64,000 nt of DNA from Terebella lapidaria (lineage: Eukaryota > Annelida > Polychaeta > Terebellida > Terebellidae): assembly GCA_949152475.1 (NCBI GenBank), contig OX424564.1:30254165-30318164 (forward strand). Direction: 5' to 3'. Both the position numbers and the translations under genes were made by a program. Every line of letters begins with the position of its first letter. Position 1 is the stretch's first letter. This document shows positions 1-30,194 of the stretch, one piece after another. The notes beneath the pieces are model-generated. The model was given only the letters and a program-made list of their open reading frames with translations. It was not told the origin of the DNA and searched no databases.

Positions 1-545
1 TCGATGTTTTATTTGGTGTCATGCTGAGTGTTTTCAAAGTATCATTTGCTTGAGTGATTGTTTGCTTGCTGCTTGTACATGTGGTTGCATTTACGTAGCA
101 TATATGATTTTGTTCCCATTTGATGTGCTTGATTCTTTTTCAGACTTGTACAGAGCTAGCTAGCATTGTTCTTTTCTCTTTTAGATTTTGTATCTGGGGA
201 TGATGTGTCTATTTCTTGAGTTGTATTTTTCGTTGAATTGTGTGTGGCATGTGAAGGAAAGTTCAAAAAGTGAACTGGATTTGGCAGTGGCTGCTGGCAT
301 TGCATTTGAGCTTTTATGACGTTGTAGCAAACATAAACCAACTGGGTAAAGTCAGCTGTCATTCGAAATATCAAATTGGGGTAGTTAAGTTACAAAAATC
401 AAGTCACAAAATTGAAAAAAAATCTCAAAATGCAAGCTGTCACCCACTTTCAAGCCAAAACAACTTTGAGACCTGCAACTCGATCAACAGTAAGTGCCTA
501 ACAGGACAGCCAAAAAAATGTACGGAAATCCCCTTAAATCTACAG
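1..545 (+). other. Intron upstream of the first visible dynein exon
   Basis: No reading frame here resembles the dynein stalk coiled coil that should precede the first exon, so this is read as intron. It ends at a pyrimidine-poor but usable acceptor, with AG at 544-545. Confidence 0.75.
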
Positions 546-20134
<19,589 letters not shown>

Positions 20135-20322
20135 GGAGGAACTTGTCATGTGGTCGTGGATTCGCGGACATCACAGTTGTAGATCTATGGGAATTTCTTC
20201 TTTTGCTTGTTAAGGTTATCTAAAATTTCAATCATATTTGATGTATTCTGGAAGTGGTCATTTATTTCAGCTTAAAAAACAATACAGGAGTATACTCATT
20301 TTGAGAATTTGGTGATCATATT

Positions 20323-20647
20323 GTATAAGATCAAGAGTTTTCTAAAAAATGGTTCATTGGATATACTTTTAATTCTTAAGATATTCCAACAAATATTCCT
20401 TGAATTGAATTGTTGTGAATTACATAAAATTTTAGTATCATCAAGTTAAAAGTTTATGATCATAAAATTGTCAACTATATGTGTATTTCATGATTGTATC
20501 GTATGAGATCAAGAGTTTTCGTAAAAAGGTTCATTGGATATACTTTTAATTCTGAAGATAACAAATATTCCCTGAATTGAATTGTTGTGAATTATATAAA
20601 ATTTGAGTATCATCAAGTTAAAAGTTTATGATCATAAAATTGTCAAC
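20323..20647 (+). repeat. Direct duplication in the dynein 3' UTR
   Basis: A ~150-bp segment (20323-20475, from GTATAAGATCAAGAG to AAAATTGTCAAC) recurs at 20501-20647 with few changes, period about 178 bp. Confidence 0.9.
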
Positions 20648-20732
20648 CATGTAAACCAAAGCATAGTCAATAAGTCCTTTGTTCCTATATCTTGATTAAG
20701 AAAAATTCTGTCAATTCTGTGCTACTTCTCGA

Positions 20733-20738
20733 AATAAA
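20733..20738 (+). promoter_or_regulatory. Poly(A) signal of DYNC1H1
   Basis: AATAAA followed by a TTTTGTTTGCTTG stretch and then GT-rich DNA, about 600 nt after the stop codon. Confidence 0.75.
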
Positions 20739-20760
20739 TTTTGTTTGCTTGCCTTATGAT

Positions 20761-21149
20761 GTGTCCTTTATGATGTTCTGTTGTCATTGAGCAAGGTAGC
20801 AATGTTCTGACGTACTTGTGATGAGCACATTTTCAAAATGCAGCAACTGCCATCAAGTGATGGGAGTTTTCTGGGAATAAGCCAAGTAAATGTTGGAAAA
20901 ATTCATGCTGTGGAGAAAATGTTTACGCTGCTGTGGACAAAAAGCTAAATTTTCCTGGCGAGTTCTCAACTGACGAAATAACCTTAATATTGCCATACAT
21001 ACATTGGTCTGACAATGCTGCTGAGTACAGAACATGAAAGACCTGGATATTTTAAAGCTCTATACATTCTTTGTATATGGAGGCAACAAAGAATCAGAAT
21101 TCGACGTAATTGAAAATTGAACGAGAAATGAACTGAAGTTTTGTGTTGG
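20761..21149. other. Intergenic DNA, nothing supported
   Basis: No gene or clear repeat seen. A 60-codon open frame on the - strand lacks family resemblance. Confidence 0.6.
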
Positions 21150-21920
21150 CTTTAGACATTTAATTGCACACGACCAGAGCACCACCTTTGCATTAACCTT
21201 ACACATTCACCCCTGCTGGTGCCAATCAGTACCGTTAAAATGACGAGAATGCTAATTAGATACCTCACAGGCCGATCGAGGTAAAAGCAACATATTTCAG
21301 ACGGATTGTTTCACAATGATCAGAATAAATACATTGAGTACACCCATAGTTTGACAGTGAAAAGATGAAGGTGTATAGAATTGGCGCGTACGTATGCTAC
21401 TTTATAGTCTCTGGAATCAAGCGTTAATTTAAAATTGTATACCAATTCAAAACGAATCGATTGAATTAATGTGACCAAGGAAGTGTGAATTTCCAAAAGT
21501 AGTCTTTTCCAATGTAATTTTAGTAGAATATCATTCCATACTTCAATCCACAGTTCGGTCAACCGTTGACGTCATCGACGTCTTTGTTCATGTACGTCCT
21601 AATTCCCGCTCGTCCAAGAAGTCTTAAAGTAACTAGATATAGCATAATAATTACCTCATGACGTGTGATTTTGGATGCCTAATGCACAACTAATACGTTA
21701 ATCTAGATGTCCTGACGGAACTAGCTGAGTTGAAAGATGTGTGCTTCTATTTTAGTCGACTAATTTGCACATTCACACGACGTGTTTCCCACGAAAAGTT
21801 ATTATGTACTTCCATCACTCAGTTGTTCAGGTTGCAATTACTGTGGACCAACACTATAGTGTAGGACTCTGGATGAAAAAATGGGAAGTACATTGTAGGT
21901 CCTCATACTTTATTAACTAT
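21150..21920 (+). repeat. Dispersed repeat family R, left part of an interrupted copy
   Basis: It shares long stretches with 30,200-30,790, including CTGGTGCCAATCAGTACCGT, AATGCTAATTAGATACCTCA and CAGGCCGATCGAGGTA. The rest of this copy resumes at about 23,693, so the intervening 1.77 kb looks inserted. Non-coding; family unknown. Confidence 0.8.
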
Positions 21921-22030
21921 GTATAGGATAATGCCCTAGGCTGAGTATTTCTCACGAATAGAGACCGAGGCCGAAGGCCGAGGTTTCTATTCGTGAGGAA
22001 TACGAAGCCGTAGGCATTATCCGACATAGT
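21916..22030. repeat. 115-bp near-perfect palindrome (foldback)
   Basis: The left arm runs from ACTATG through GGATAATGCC and TCACGAATAGAGACC to GAGGCC. The right arm is its inverse (GGCC, GGTTTCTATTCGTGA, GGCATTATCC, CATAGT). The centre is GGCCGAAGGCC at about 21,969-21,979. It lies exactly at the left edge of the DNA that splits the family R copy. Confidence 0.88.
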
Positions 22031-22963
22031 GCATGCACCGCCCCCCCCCCCCCCACACACACGCACACATTTCTGGTACAAGCCACTCCCCTCCCCCATA
22101 CACTTTACGTAATTCACTATATATCAAAAGAACAAAACTGCAAATGCAACGCACAGTCCTTGCCCAATCAAGTGTATCCGTCAGGAAAGCTTTGGATCTA
22201 TTACTCGCTACAGAAACTGCTTCACCACATGACTCAGCTCATAGATTTGTACCTTCAACCCTAGCCCGCATTCTGTTGTTATGGCTACAGTATGCATGGT
22301 TCCAATTGAGTGTGTTTCTGGTGGACTCGCACTGTGCCTTTGAGCTGTTTTCTCCCCCTAGTAACGCGTTTGTGAGTATTGCTCAAATGGAACCCTATAA
22401 AAACAAACGCGACAAAAGGCGCGCTCATTTTGAAACAGCAAGCTACGTGACATCAACGTTTCGTGATGAAAAATGCAACACATGGATACGATGCATGCGG
22501 ATACAAACGCGTGTTCTGACGCGCTTGTTTGTTGGATACAGTTGCAAAATTTTATGAATGACTCAAATTTTTTGTCTAACCAGATGCAGTACATGAACAA
22601 CATACCAGATTTGTAAACCGGTGAGTATATCACTTTTTTCTTTGAATTCAAAACAAAATTAGCATTTTCTCCTTCTGCATTATCCAACGGGTTGTACCCG
22701 TGTACAAAGAATTGAATCATAATTTATTCCCCGAACAAATATCTTTATCCTGCGTTCTTTCAATCCTTATAAGAAAATAAAAAACGATTTGTACACATGT
22801 ATTTACAGAATTCCTCGTAAAATCACTACGGCGTTTATAAAGTTTAATCCATGACTTCCCTGACTTCAACGTACGACTGGTAAGTAAAAGTTTGTTTGTG
22901 TGCTATTCCTGCATTTGATTTATATGGCGGAGTGAAAGTTCTGTTCAAATTGTTCCCGTAATA
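22031..22963. other. Non-coding DNA within the 1.77-kb interruption
   Basis: It begins with a C tract (about 22,040-22,053) and CA-rich DNA. A 174-codon open frame (22033-22557) is proline/histidine-rich at its start because of these tracts and has no recognisable domain; I do not call a gene. Confidence 0.55.
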
Positions 22964-23187
22964 CATACGAGCCATCCGTCCTAAATTCGCCGCATTCCCA
23001 AATTCGCCAACGTGGATTTCAGGCCTTGTAACGTAAATAATACTAACAAGTTCGATCGTCAATCGAGACTCTGATATTCAATCTTTGTTCCAGTAATTTA
23101 TTTTCCACAAAACGAGCTTCTAAGTTCTGATAATATCGAGTTGGCGAATTTTGGGATGCGGCGAATTTAGGACGGATGGTTCGTATG
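22964..23187. repeat. Foldback element with 48-bp arms
   Basis: The arm 22964-23011 (CATACGAGCCATCCGTCC ... AATTCGCCAAC) is the inverse of 23140-23187 (GTTGGCGAATT ... GGACGGATGGTTCGTATG), with a few mismatches and a 128-bp loop. This is MITE or foldback-like. Confidence 0.88.
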
Positions 23188-23692
23188 CTGAATAGCTATA
23201 AACTAGGTTTGACGAGGAAAAATCAAACATTCATGCTTGTCTATTTCATTCATGTTTGCAGGAAAATCACGTTATGCGTGATCTCTGGAGGCTTCTCTAG
23301 GATTCCGGTACATTTGCGGATGTGGAATATCGCAGGATTATTATCAAAACCTCCGGAATTCCAAGGATATTGTGGATATATACGTTTTCACTGGATTTCT
23401 GCAGAAGGCGGATGATTTCATGAACCAAATGTCCAAAAATTAACATCTGTTGTGACCCATGGATTAAAACTCACACACCATAGCGATTAGCCGTTTATGT
23501 ACATCGAGTAATATAAGTCTGATACTTGTATATGCTTGGCAATTAAAAATACAATCCCGGTGTGTTTATTGTGTCCACCAGTATTGATTTATTTTCATTC
23601 AATACATGGGACAGGTATTTATTGGAAATAGATACCTCTGTGGGAGGTATTTAGTTACAAATAGATACCTGCTCGAGACAATGGAATCATGC
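23188..23692. other. Non-coding DNA, right part of the interruption
   Basis: Nothing coding is supported. Near 23,610-23,675 the phrase AAATAGATACCT occurs twice. Confidence 0.55.
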
Positions 23693-24500
23693 ATTATATC
23701 TCAAATATTTACATGTGACATGTGTCCATTGTCTCGAACAGCCATTGAGTCCAGATGTAGTGACCACAAATCTGGAAATGGGAAAGGATCCCATTAACAA
23801 GAAGAAAAATTAGACCCAAATTTATTGATGGCTCTCTAATCTCGAAAGTCTCTATGGCTCAATGAAACAATACAACAACAACTCCTTATAGTCCATCACA
23901 TTTACATTAGCCTCTCACACTTCTCAGACCTGATGGCAATATCGTCTATGATCTAATCAAGGAAGCTGGACCAATACCCTGCCTCGAGAGTAGGTAATAT
24001 CATGGTATTGTGTTTCACGCGTTTATCTCAAATCAATTATGGTCTTGATTATTGGTTCTTGACCCCATTACAAAACTGGAATAGTACTAATAGTACCAGG
24101 TCGATAAAGTCAATCTTGGACCAATGATTAAGTGTGTAATATCACGAAATGCATATATATTTATAGCCACCCAGGTTTGTTAGGATCTATTTTTAACTCT
24201 CATTGCTTGTCGTTCTTGTAAAGCAAGGCAATAAGTCCTCTCCAGAGGACAACCAAATGACCTGTTTCGACATCTGTAAAGCATGTTCAGGGAAAAGCCA
24301 GTGGCTGCTGTTAGACAATCTAGGTGTAATTTCCTTGTACCTGTCGCTGTGCACCAGAACTCCGCTGCTCTGCCTCCGCCCGTCTCCGTCTTCTTCTCTG
24401 ATGATCTGGGTTCTGGATCACCCTCAGACGTTATCAACTTTATCTTAACCGACTGTAACTTCATATATCTTTTACTTCATATATATCTTCTCCATTAACT
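23693..24500 (+). repeat. Dispersed repeat family R, right part of the interrupted copy
   Basis: From ATATCTCAAATATTTACATG onward it matches 30,795-31,450 and, from about 23,820, 36,870-37,410. It contains the most repeated module of the family (24,177-24,354: GTTAGGATCTATTTTTAACT, CTGTTTCGACATCTGTAAAG, TGTAATTTCCTTGTACCTGT), also seen near 31,273, 33,588, 37,240, 40,808 and inverted near 61,135. Confidence 0.85.
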
Positions 24501-24660
24501 CTCATTTCTCTGAATTTACTATTACTTTATCATTCTCCAAGTTTCTTGAGGAACACGGAAAAATAACTCGGATGAAGTTTTCAGCTTTATTTTCTAAGTT
24601 TACAGCCGGAAGATGTATTTTGATACCATCTGCATGTCACTGCCGTGAGCTGGAGTACAA

Positions 24661-24746
24661 TTCATCATGCATGTACCTACTATAAATGGGGAAAATTCAA
24701 ACTTCGCGTGCTCTTCTCACCACAATCGCCGCTCATATGTTGAAAT
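24661..24746 (+). repeat. Left inverted terminal repeat of the DIRS element
   Basis: It pairs with 29478-29568 in inverse orientation; both contain AAAATTCAAACTTCGCGT and CACCACAATCGCCGCTCA on one strand or the other. Confidence 0.9.
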
Positions 24747-24807
24747 TTTTACACGTTTTATTAGTGCATTGTTTCGCATACAAGCTAATAGTTTACTGTG
24801 TTGCAGC

Positions 24808-25917
24808 ATGTCGGGACCTGACGCAACCCGAGATACAGAAGAAATGGGGAGAGCAGCACAATTACAGATTCAAAAAGTGGACTGAGAGGAGGGGACTTCA
24901 ATTTTGAGGCCTGGCCAAGAAAACGGGGCTCACGCGCAAGACCGAGAAATTTCTACGGGCCGAGGAACTTATTGGTGAACAGGTGTTGTGCTTACTAACT
25001 GACGTTGATATTAACTATATGCCTTTGTCGTTGGGACAACGTAAACTTTTGACGGCAGGAATTCTGCAGTTACCACGAGAAAACACAGAGGCACTGTCCG
25101 CAAATTCGAACACAACAGACACACAGCCACAACAAGCGACAACGAAGCAGGTCAGGGTGCCGGGAGATCAGCGGACCGCAACAACTCAGTCGTCGACGGG
25201 GGTACGACTCACGGACGTCTCGCAGATCCTCGCAAATCTACTCGACGGGCCTTCAGACTCCATCCATGAGCAACAGTCTCAGTCTCTCACAGGTAGCGCG
25301 GACGCTAGACACGCTGGAATTCCAGAGACTGTGATCACGGGGAGGATTCATATTGTCTTCTCTGCCTTCGGGTGCTCAGCTTGTTCTCAAAAGTTCAAAG
25401 CCAAAAGTTAAATTCGAAAAACTCCAACCAGCACAATGGTTTGCGTTGAATTGTAAAATACTGCAAACTCTATTGAACGAATCCACTGATACCAATCGAT
25501 TATCTCAGTATCTTGAATATGTCCGACGGGTGTGTGAATTGTGTGAACATTAAGAGTGGGCATCCATTCTCAAATATGACCAAGCATTCAGGGTTGTCCA
25601 ACAGGAAACCAAATGTCGTTGGGATGCTGATCATCCCCATCTGGACCAGCTATACCTGAGAGTTCTAAATAAGTCGGGACCCAACCATGAAAACGCAAAA
25701 TCAAGGATTAATGCACGTAACAAAGGTCGATCGGGTCAATCAGCCGAACCCTGTAGATTGTATAATACGGGTCGATGCCACTTTGATCCTTGTAAGTTCG
25801 CCCACGTTTGCAGCGTGAACAACTGCAAACAGCAACACCCCCAAATACAACACGCTACCACGGGCATGACCACGGGGTCTAGCTATCATCCAAAAAACGA
25901 CCAAGCTTAGGGGGTAT
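24808..25917 (+). pseudogene. DIRS gag-like gene, broken
   Basis: The frame starts at an ATG (24808) and breaks at least twice: near 24,885-24,910 and where the frame of 24,905-25,411 gives way to that of 25,353 onward. A TAA interrupts it at about 25,551-25,553. From about 24,905, a stretch of some 50 residues (ending LGQRKLLTAGILQL) resembles the C-terminal half of a SAM domain. Near the end is a zinc finger of spacing C-x7-C-x4-C-x3-H (about 25,750-25,810), followed by more Cys/His residues. It ends at TAG 25915-25917; the RT frame then follows in another phase. Confidence 0.7.
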
Positions 25918-25995
25918 TTCAAATGCTGTGGAGTGTTGGCGTCACTGTTTGGAGAATGACCTCGACAGGGATTTCTTATTATCAGGTATCGAAAA

Positions 25996-27800
25996 TGGTC
26001 CCTGTATATAAATCTGGAGACACGCAAGATCCAAATAATTACAGGGGAATAACGCTTTCTAGCTGTTTATCTAAGTTGTTTAATAAGATAATAAATGAAA
26101 GGATCTTAACTTTCCTAGAAACTAATGACATCCTCCGAGAAGAACAAATAGGTTTCCGCCCCAAATCACGAACAGCCGACCATTCATTTGTACTCAAAAC
26201 CTTGGTGGATTTCTACAAGGCAAAAAAGCAAACCCTTTATGGATGTTTTATTGACCTACGAAAAGCTTTTGATTCTGTATGGAGGGTAGGACTATTCTAT
26301 AAATTGCTCAAGACGGGAATCAGTCCAAAAATCGTTTCAATAATAAAAGATCTCTACTCCAAATCTGCGAACAGAGTTATGGTGGACGGTTATTTATCAA
26401 ATACATTCGAAACGCATATAGGTACAAGACAAGGTTGCAACCTGAGCCCCACAATTTTCAATTTATACCTAAATGATCTACCGGCATTTCTGGACAGAAA
26501 TGGTGCGGCACCAATTATGCTGGGCTCCAGGCCTTTGCGCATTTTAATGTATGCGGATGATATCTTACTCCTTAGTAGGACAGAGAAAGATATGCAACAG
26601 AATTTGGATGTTTGCTTCAAATACTTTGGAAAATGGAAATTAGAAGTTAATATAAAAAAGACCAAAGTTATCATTTTCAATGGCGGTATTAATGCTCATA
26701 GGACGTGCACCCTTTATTACGGGAGCGAAATAATTGATGTGGTTACAAACTATAAGTACTTGGGTATCACTGTAAACAACTCAATGTCTTTTAAAGAAGC
26801 CGTAGCCGATCTTTTAACTAGAGCAAAGAATGCATATGCAGCACAATATGCCAAAATAAATATATATGAGGGAGCAAACCCAAAGATATTGCTGAAAATG
26901 TTTGACGCAACAATCCTCCCCATATTATCATATGTTAGTGAGTTGTGGCCTTGCTACATATATAATGGAACTATTGCCCAAATATTGGCAAATATTAATA
27001 ATAAAATGGAAAAATTTCATTCTCGGGTTTGTCAGAATATACTCGGCATGAAACGAAATGTTAGTCATATGGCATGCAGGGCGGAATTAGGTAGATATCC
27101 CTTGGCCATAACGTTGATGTCACGTACCTATCGATACTATCTAATATTGCAGGGAGTGTCGCCCAAAAAATTACTTGGTCAAGCATATGCCCTCCACAAT
27201 ATTTTCAAATTCTCAGGTAAGAAATCAATCTGTTCATTTATTGAAAATAAATGTGGCAATTTATTACCGCAGTCGCCAGTGCAAGTCAATATGCCTCTCT
27301 GTAAGAACCAAATAGGTGAACTAGCAAAAAAGTTAATGAACAATATGAAGGACATCTTCTATGAAATACAATCTGGTCTATTCGAAAAAAGCAGAAAACT
27401 TGAAATATTGTCAATTGTAAAAAAAAATAATATTTTGGAAAGATACCTAATCGCCATACCTAACGTGGAATACAGGAAATCTCTTACTAAGCTACGATTA
27501 TCTGCTCATGCATTTGATATTGAGAGGGGTAGAATCTATGGAATCGAAAGAAACAAAAGGGTCTGTAGAGTTTGTAACTCGGGCAAGGTAGGGGATGAAT
27601 ACCATGTTATCATGGAGTGCACAAGCGAATATTTACAAACCTTGAGAGATCAATGTAAAGAAGTAATTCAATCAAACATTCCACAATTTCAATTCTTGAC
27701 CATGAGGGATAAATTTATTTATATTGCATCATGCGCGGATATTGACTGCTGTAAGATAGTTGCTCCTTTTATCAGGAAATGTTTGCTCTATTTTGAATAG
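25996..27800 (+). CDS. LINE reverse transcriptase, 5'-truncated ORF2
   Basis: About 600 codons without a stop; the upstream ATG at 25923 lies in DIRS DNA and is fortuitous. Reverse transcriptase motifs occur in order: VYKSGD...NNYRGITL, FIDLRKAFDSVW (catalytic Asp, motif A), GTRQGCNLSP, and the catalytic box YADD at 26550-26561, followed by the thumb region. The C-terminus has a Cys/His cluster (CRVC ... YHVIMEC, about 27,560-27,620) like the C-terminal zinc knuckle of many LINEs. The apurinic endonuclease is missing, so this copy is not autonomous, although its remaining frame is intact, in contrast to the decayed DIRS host. Confidence 0.88.
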
Positions 27801-28003
27801 TTTGTACATGTATATATTACCAGTAGGCATGTGAACATATATATAAACCTGAACTTTTGTGTGCTAATGCCTGTAAAATACTGCTGTGTCAGGTTGCGGA
27901 TTTCTATTAATTGTCACTATATCTCTATGTTGTTTCATACTTTATTATTTTGTACCTATGTTGTGATTTCCACAATACGGCTTAATAAAGTATTATTATT
28001 ATA
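25996..28003 (+). mobile_element. 5'-truncated LINE inserted in the DIRS element
   Basis: The DIRS frame reads through LLSGIENG up to about 25,998 and resumes at IVDKDADP from about 28,004. The 2.0 kb between them is a non-LTR retrotransposon with a reverse transcriptase frame, a short 3' UTR and a 3' tail AATAAAGTATTATTATTAT. The endonuclease and the N-terminal start of the RT are missing. No target-site duplication is clear. It must be younger than the DIRS copy. Confidence 0.85.
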
Positions 28004-29190
28004 TATTGTCGACAAAGATGCTGATCCACAAGAAGCTTATTGTTCCAATTACAAATCCGATCTGTCAAACAAGGACCTAGTTGAAAAATCAATATTGGCC
28101 GAGTTGGCATACGATCGATATCGATTGGTTGAAGAGAAGCCTACTATTATCAGTGGTCTTGGAGCCATACTAAAAACAAACAAAAACGTACGCCTTTTCC
28201 ATGACTGTAGTCGGCCTCCCTCAAGGGCAGTCAATGATTATGCTTTAACCTATGACAAAACGAAGTATCAGACGGTGTCGGATGCTTGTGGTCTTATCAA
28301 TCCCAACTATTTTATGGCAAAAATCGACTTAAAAGAAGCTTACAGATCGGTTCCCATCCATCCATCTTGTTATAAGTTGGCGGGTTTGCAGTGGACTTTT
28401 AAAAATAGTAAGGATCCCTCGTTCCTGGTCGATACTAGATTGATGTTCGGTAGTAGGCTGGCACCTGGCATTTTCAACAGACTTACTCAAGCCATTCGCC
28501 GTGTCATGAAAAGTCAGTATAACGCCGATATTGTATCCTTTTAGATGATATGCTCGTTGTGGCCCCGTCTCAAGAGGAGTGTAATCTCCAGTTCCACCGT
28601 CTCTTACGACTACTGAGAAAATTGGGTTTCGCAATAGCATGGGAAAAGATTTTAAGCCCCGTTCAGGATATTGTCTTTCTTGGTGTCAATATTATTACTC
28701 GCCACATGTTTCTAACGCTGCCGGAGGAGAAAGTGTCCTCGCTGCAATCACTGATAAGCAAAGCATTAGCTCGCAAACGCGCAAGTAAGAGGGAGCTAGA
28801 GAGTTTGGCAGGAAGCTCAGCTACGCAGCTCAATTGGTCCGGGGAGGTAGGATTTACCTCAGGCGAATTTTTGGGATTTTGAGCAAGCTAAAACTCCCTC
28901 ACCATAAAGATAAGCTGTCTGAAGGGTTTTATAAGGACCTGGCCTGGTGGTCAGCGTGTCAGAGAGACTTCAATGGAAAACAAATTGTCCCATTGCCTAG
29001 AAATCAATTTGTGGTGTATACAGACGCGTGCAGAAAGGGTGCCGGTTTTGCATGCTCTGGAGATTGGGGGTATATTAACTGGGATCTGGACTACCCTGCG
29101 GCTAGTAAACTCCATATCAATCATGAAGAAACGTTGTCATTCTTGTTCGCGGTCAGGCGCCGGGCCCCCAGGTGGGCAGGTTGTCGAGTT
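28004..29190 (+). pseudogene. DIRS reverse transcriptase / RNase H, broken
   Basis: It resumes the DIRS pol frame after the LINE. Reverse transcriptase motifs are AKIDLKEAYRSVPIH, FGSRLAPGIFN and, across a frameshift in a T run near 28,540, the LDDM catalytic box. A second frameshift is near 28,812. RNase H similarity runs from VVYTDA (about 29,010) to HINHEETLSFLFAVRR and ends abruptly near 29,190, where the rest of RNase H and the tyrosine recombinase would follow. Confidence 0.85.
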
Positions 29191-29477
29191 CTCCTTGCTG
29201 TAGGGCTTTATTGCTACAGGCTAATCTACAAATGTCCCCACAACTACACATAGCGCATACCAAATTGACATGGATAAAAAACAGTAAGGCGTATATAAAA
29301 ATTATGACATAAAATACATACAATTTGACATGTACAAACAATGTAAATACAATGGATATACCGACCGTTAGTTTGAAATAGACAAAACACTTGATAAGAT
29401 AACAAGAGTTGACAGCGATATACCAATCGAGGGATACATATAAAAGGGCACATAACCTGGGACTGAGAGTGGGTGGG

Positions 29478-29568
29478 AATTTCAACATGTGACTGAGCGG
29501 CGATTGTGGTGAGAAGAGGACGCGAAGTTTGAATTTTCCCCATTTATAGTAGGTACATGCATGATGAA
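29478..29568 (-). repeat. Right inverted terminal repeat of the DIRS element
   Basis: Inverse of 24661-24746 with small differences, including three extra bases next to the GCTCA segment. Confidence 0.9.
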
Positions 29569-30067
29569 TTCATACGCCATGAAATAGTTCCTAAGCCAGC
29601 TATGGAACACTCAAACGGTTTACCACACTCAACTAGTTGATCGATATCCAACTTCATTGACCCTCGCCGGGACGAGAGCTTTTATACACCCAAACACTGA
29701 TTTTCCGGAATTTTTAAAAACATGCTAGAACCAATCAGTGGCTGCCACGTCACCTTTTAAACCGAAAATGAGGCTGATCACGTGACCTTTTGGAAATTAC
29801 GTAGTTTGACGTTTTTGTACTCCGGATGCTCCGGCTCAACCGAGACGGTGTCCAGCGGCTCCGTCTCAACCGTGAGACAATATACTAAGTTCTTAGCCGG
29901 ATCACCTCTCTAATACCAATAATATATAACCGTATATAACTTTTACCAACGACATAACACACGTACAGGATAAGAACACTCTTTGAATCTATGATCCGTG
30001 TATTTCCTTGACGGACAACCTGGGGAACATATGGGAACACCCCAAATCCGTTACAATATATTGCAGC
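29569..30067. other. Non-coding DNA right of the DIRS element
   Basis: No gene seen. The phrases CTCCGGCTCAACCGAGAC and CTCCGTCTCAACCGTGAGAC near 29,827-29,877 form a short imperfect duplication. Confidence 0.55.
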
Positions 30068-30189
30068 TTCAATGGTGACCGTAAATTTGACCTTCAATGA
30101 CCTTGAAAGGGCAATACGGCAATTTTTATGAAAAAGAAGTTGTTTTAAAACTAAACATTTTTCCGGTAACCTTTCTTAGCCCTTGGGCT
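30068..30189 (+). mobile_element. 3' fragment of a HINE-like element
   Basis: It contains TTTGACCTTCAATGACCTTG and ends TTCCGGTAACCTTTCTTAGC CCTTGGGCT, the same 3' end as the nested elements in the dynein intron. The 5' part is missing. It directly abuts a copy of repeat family R. Confidence 0.8.
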
Positions 30190-30194
30190 TTTTT

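Larger units (their letters stand above)
20135..20760 (+). other. DYNC1H1 3' untranslated region
   Basis: About 600 nt between the stop codon and the poly(A) signal. It is AT-rich, with an internal duplication at 20323-20647. The extent is inferred from the poly(A) signal. Confidence 0.7.
24661..29568 (+). mobile_element. DIRS-type retrotransposon, decayed, split by a LINE
   Basis: Inverted terminal repeats of about 90 bp: 24661-24746 (TTCATCATGCATGTACCTAC ...) and the inverse at 29478-29568. Between them lie, in order, a gag-like frame with a CCCH zinc finger, a 2.0-kb LINE insertion, and a reverse transcriptase plus RNase H region of the DIRS type. Inverted repeats and this RT type are hallmarks of DIRS elements (YR retrotransposons). 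The tyrosine recombinase is absent: similarity stops within RNase H at about 29,190 and unrelated DNA leads to the right repeat. Frameshifts and stops make the copy inactive. Confidence 0.85.

Noticed and set aside
22033..22557. 174-codon gene
   Set aside because: The opening Pro/His run comes from the C and CA tracts; no domain is recognised and it lies in inserted repeat DNA.
25923..25995. N-terminal part of the LINE protein from the ATG at 25923
   Set aside because: These bases continue the DIRS frame (CWRHCLENDLDRDFLLSGIE) in another phase; the ATG is fortuitous.
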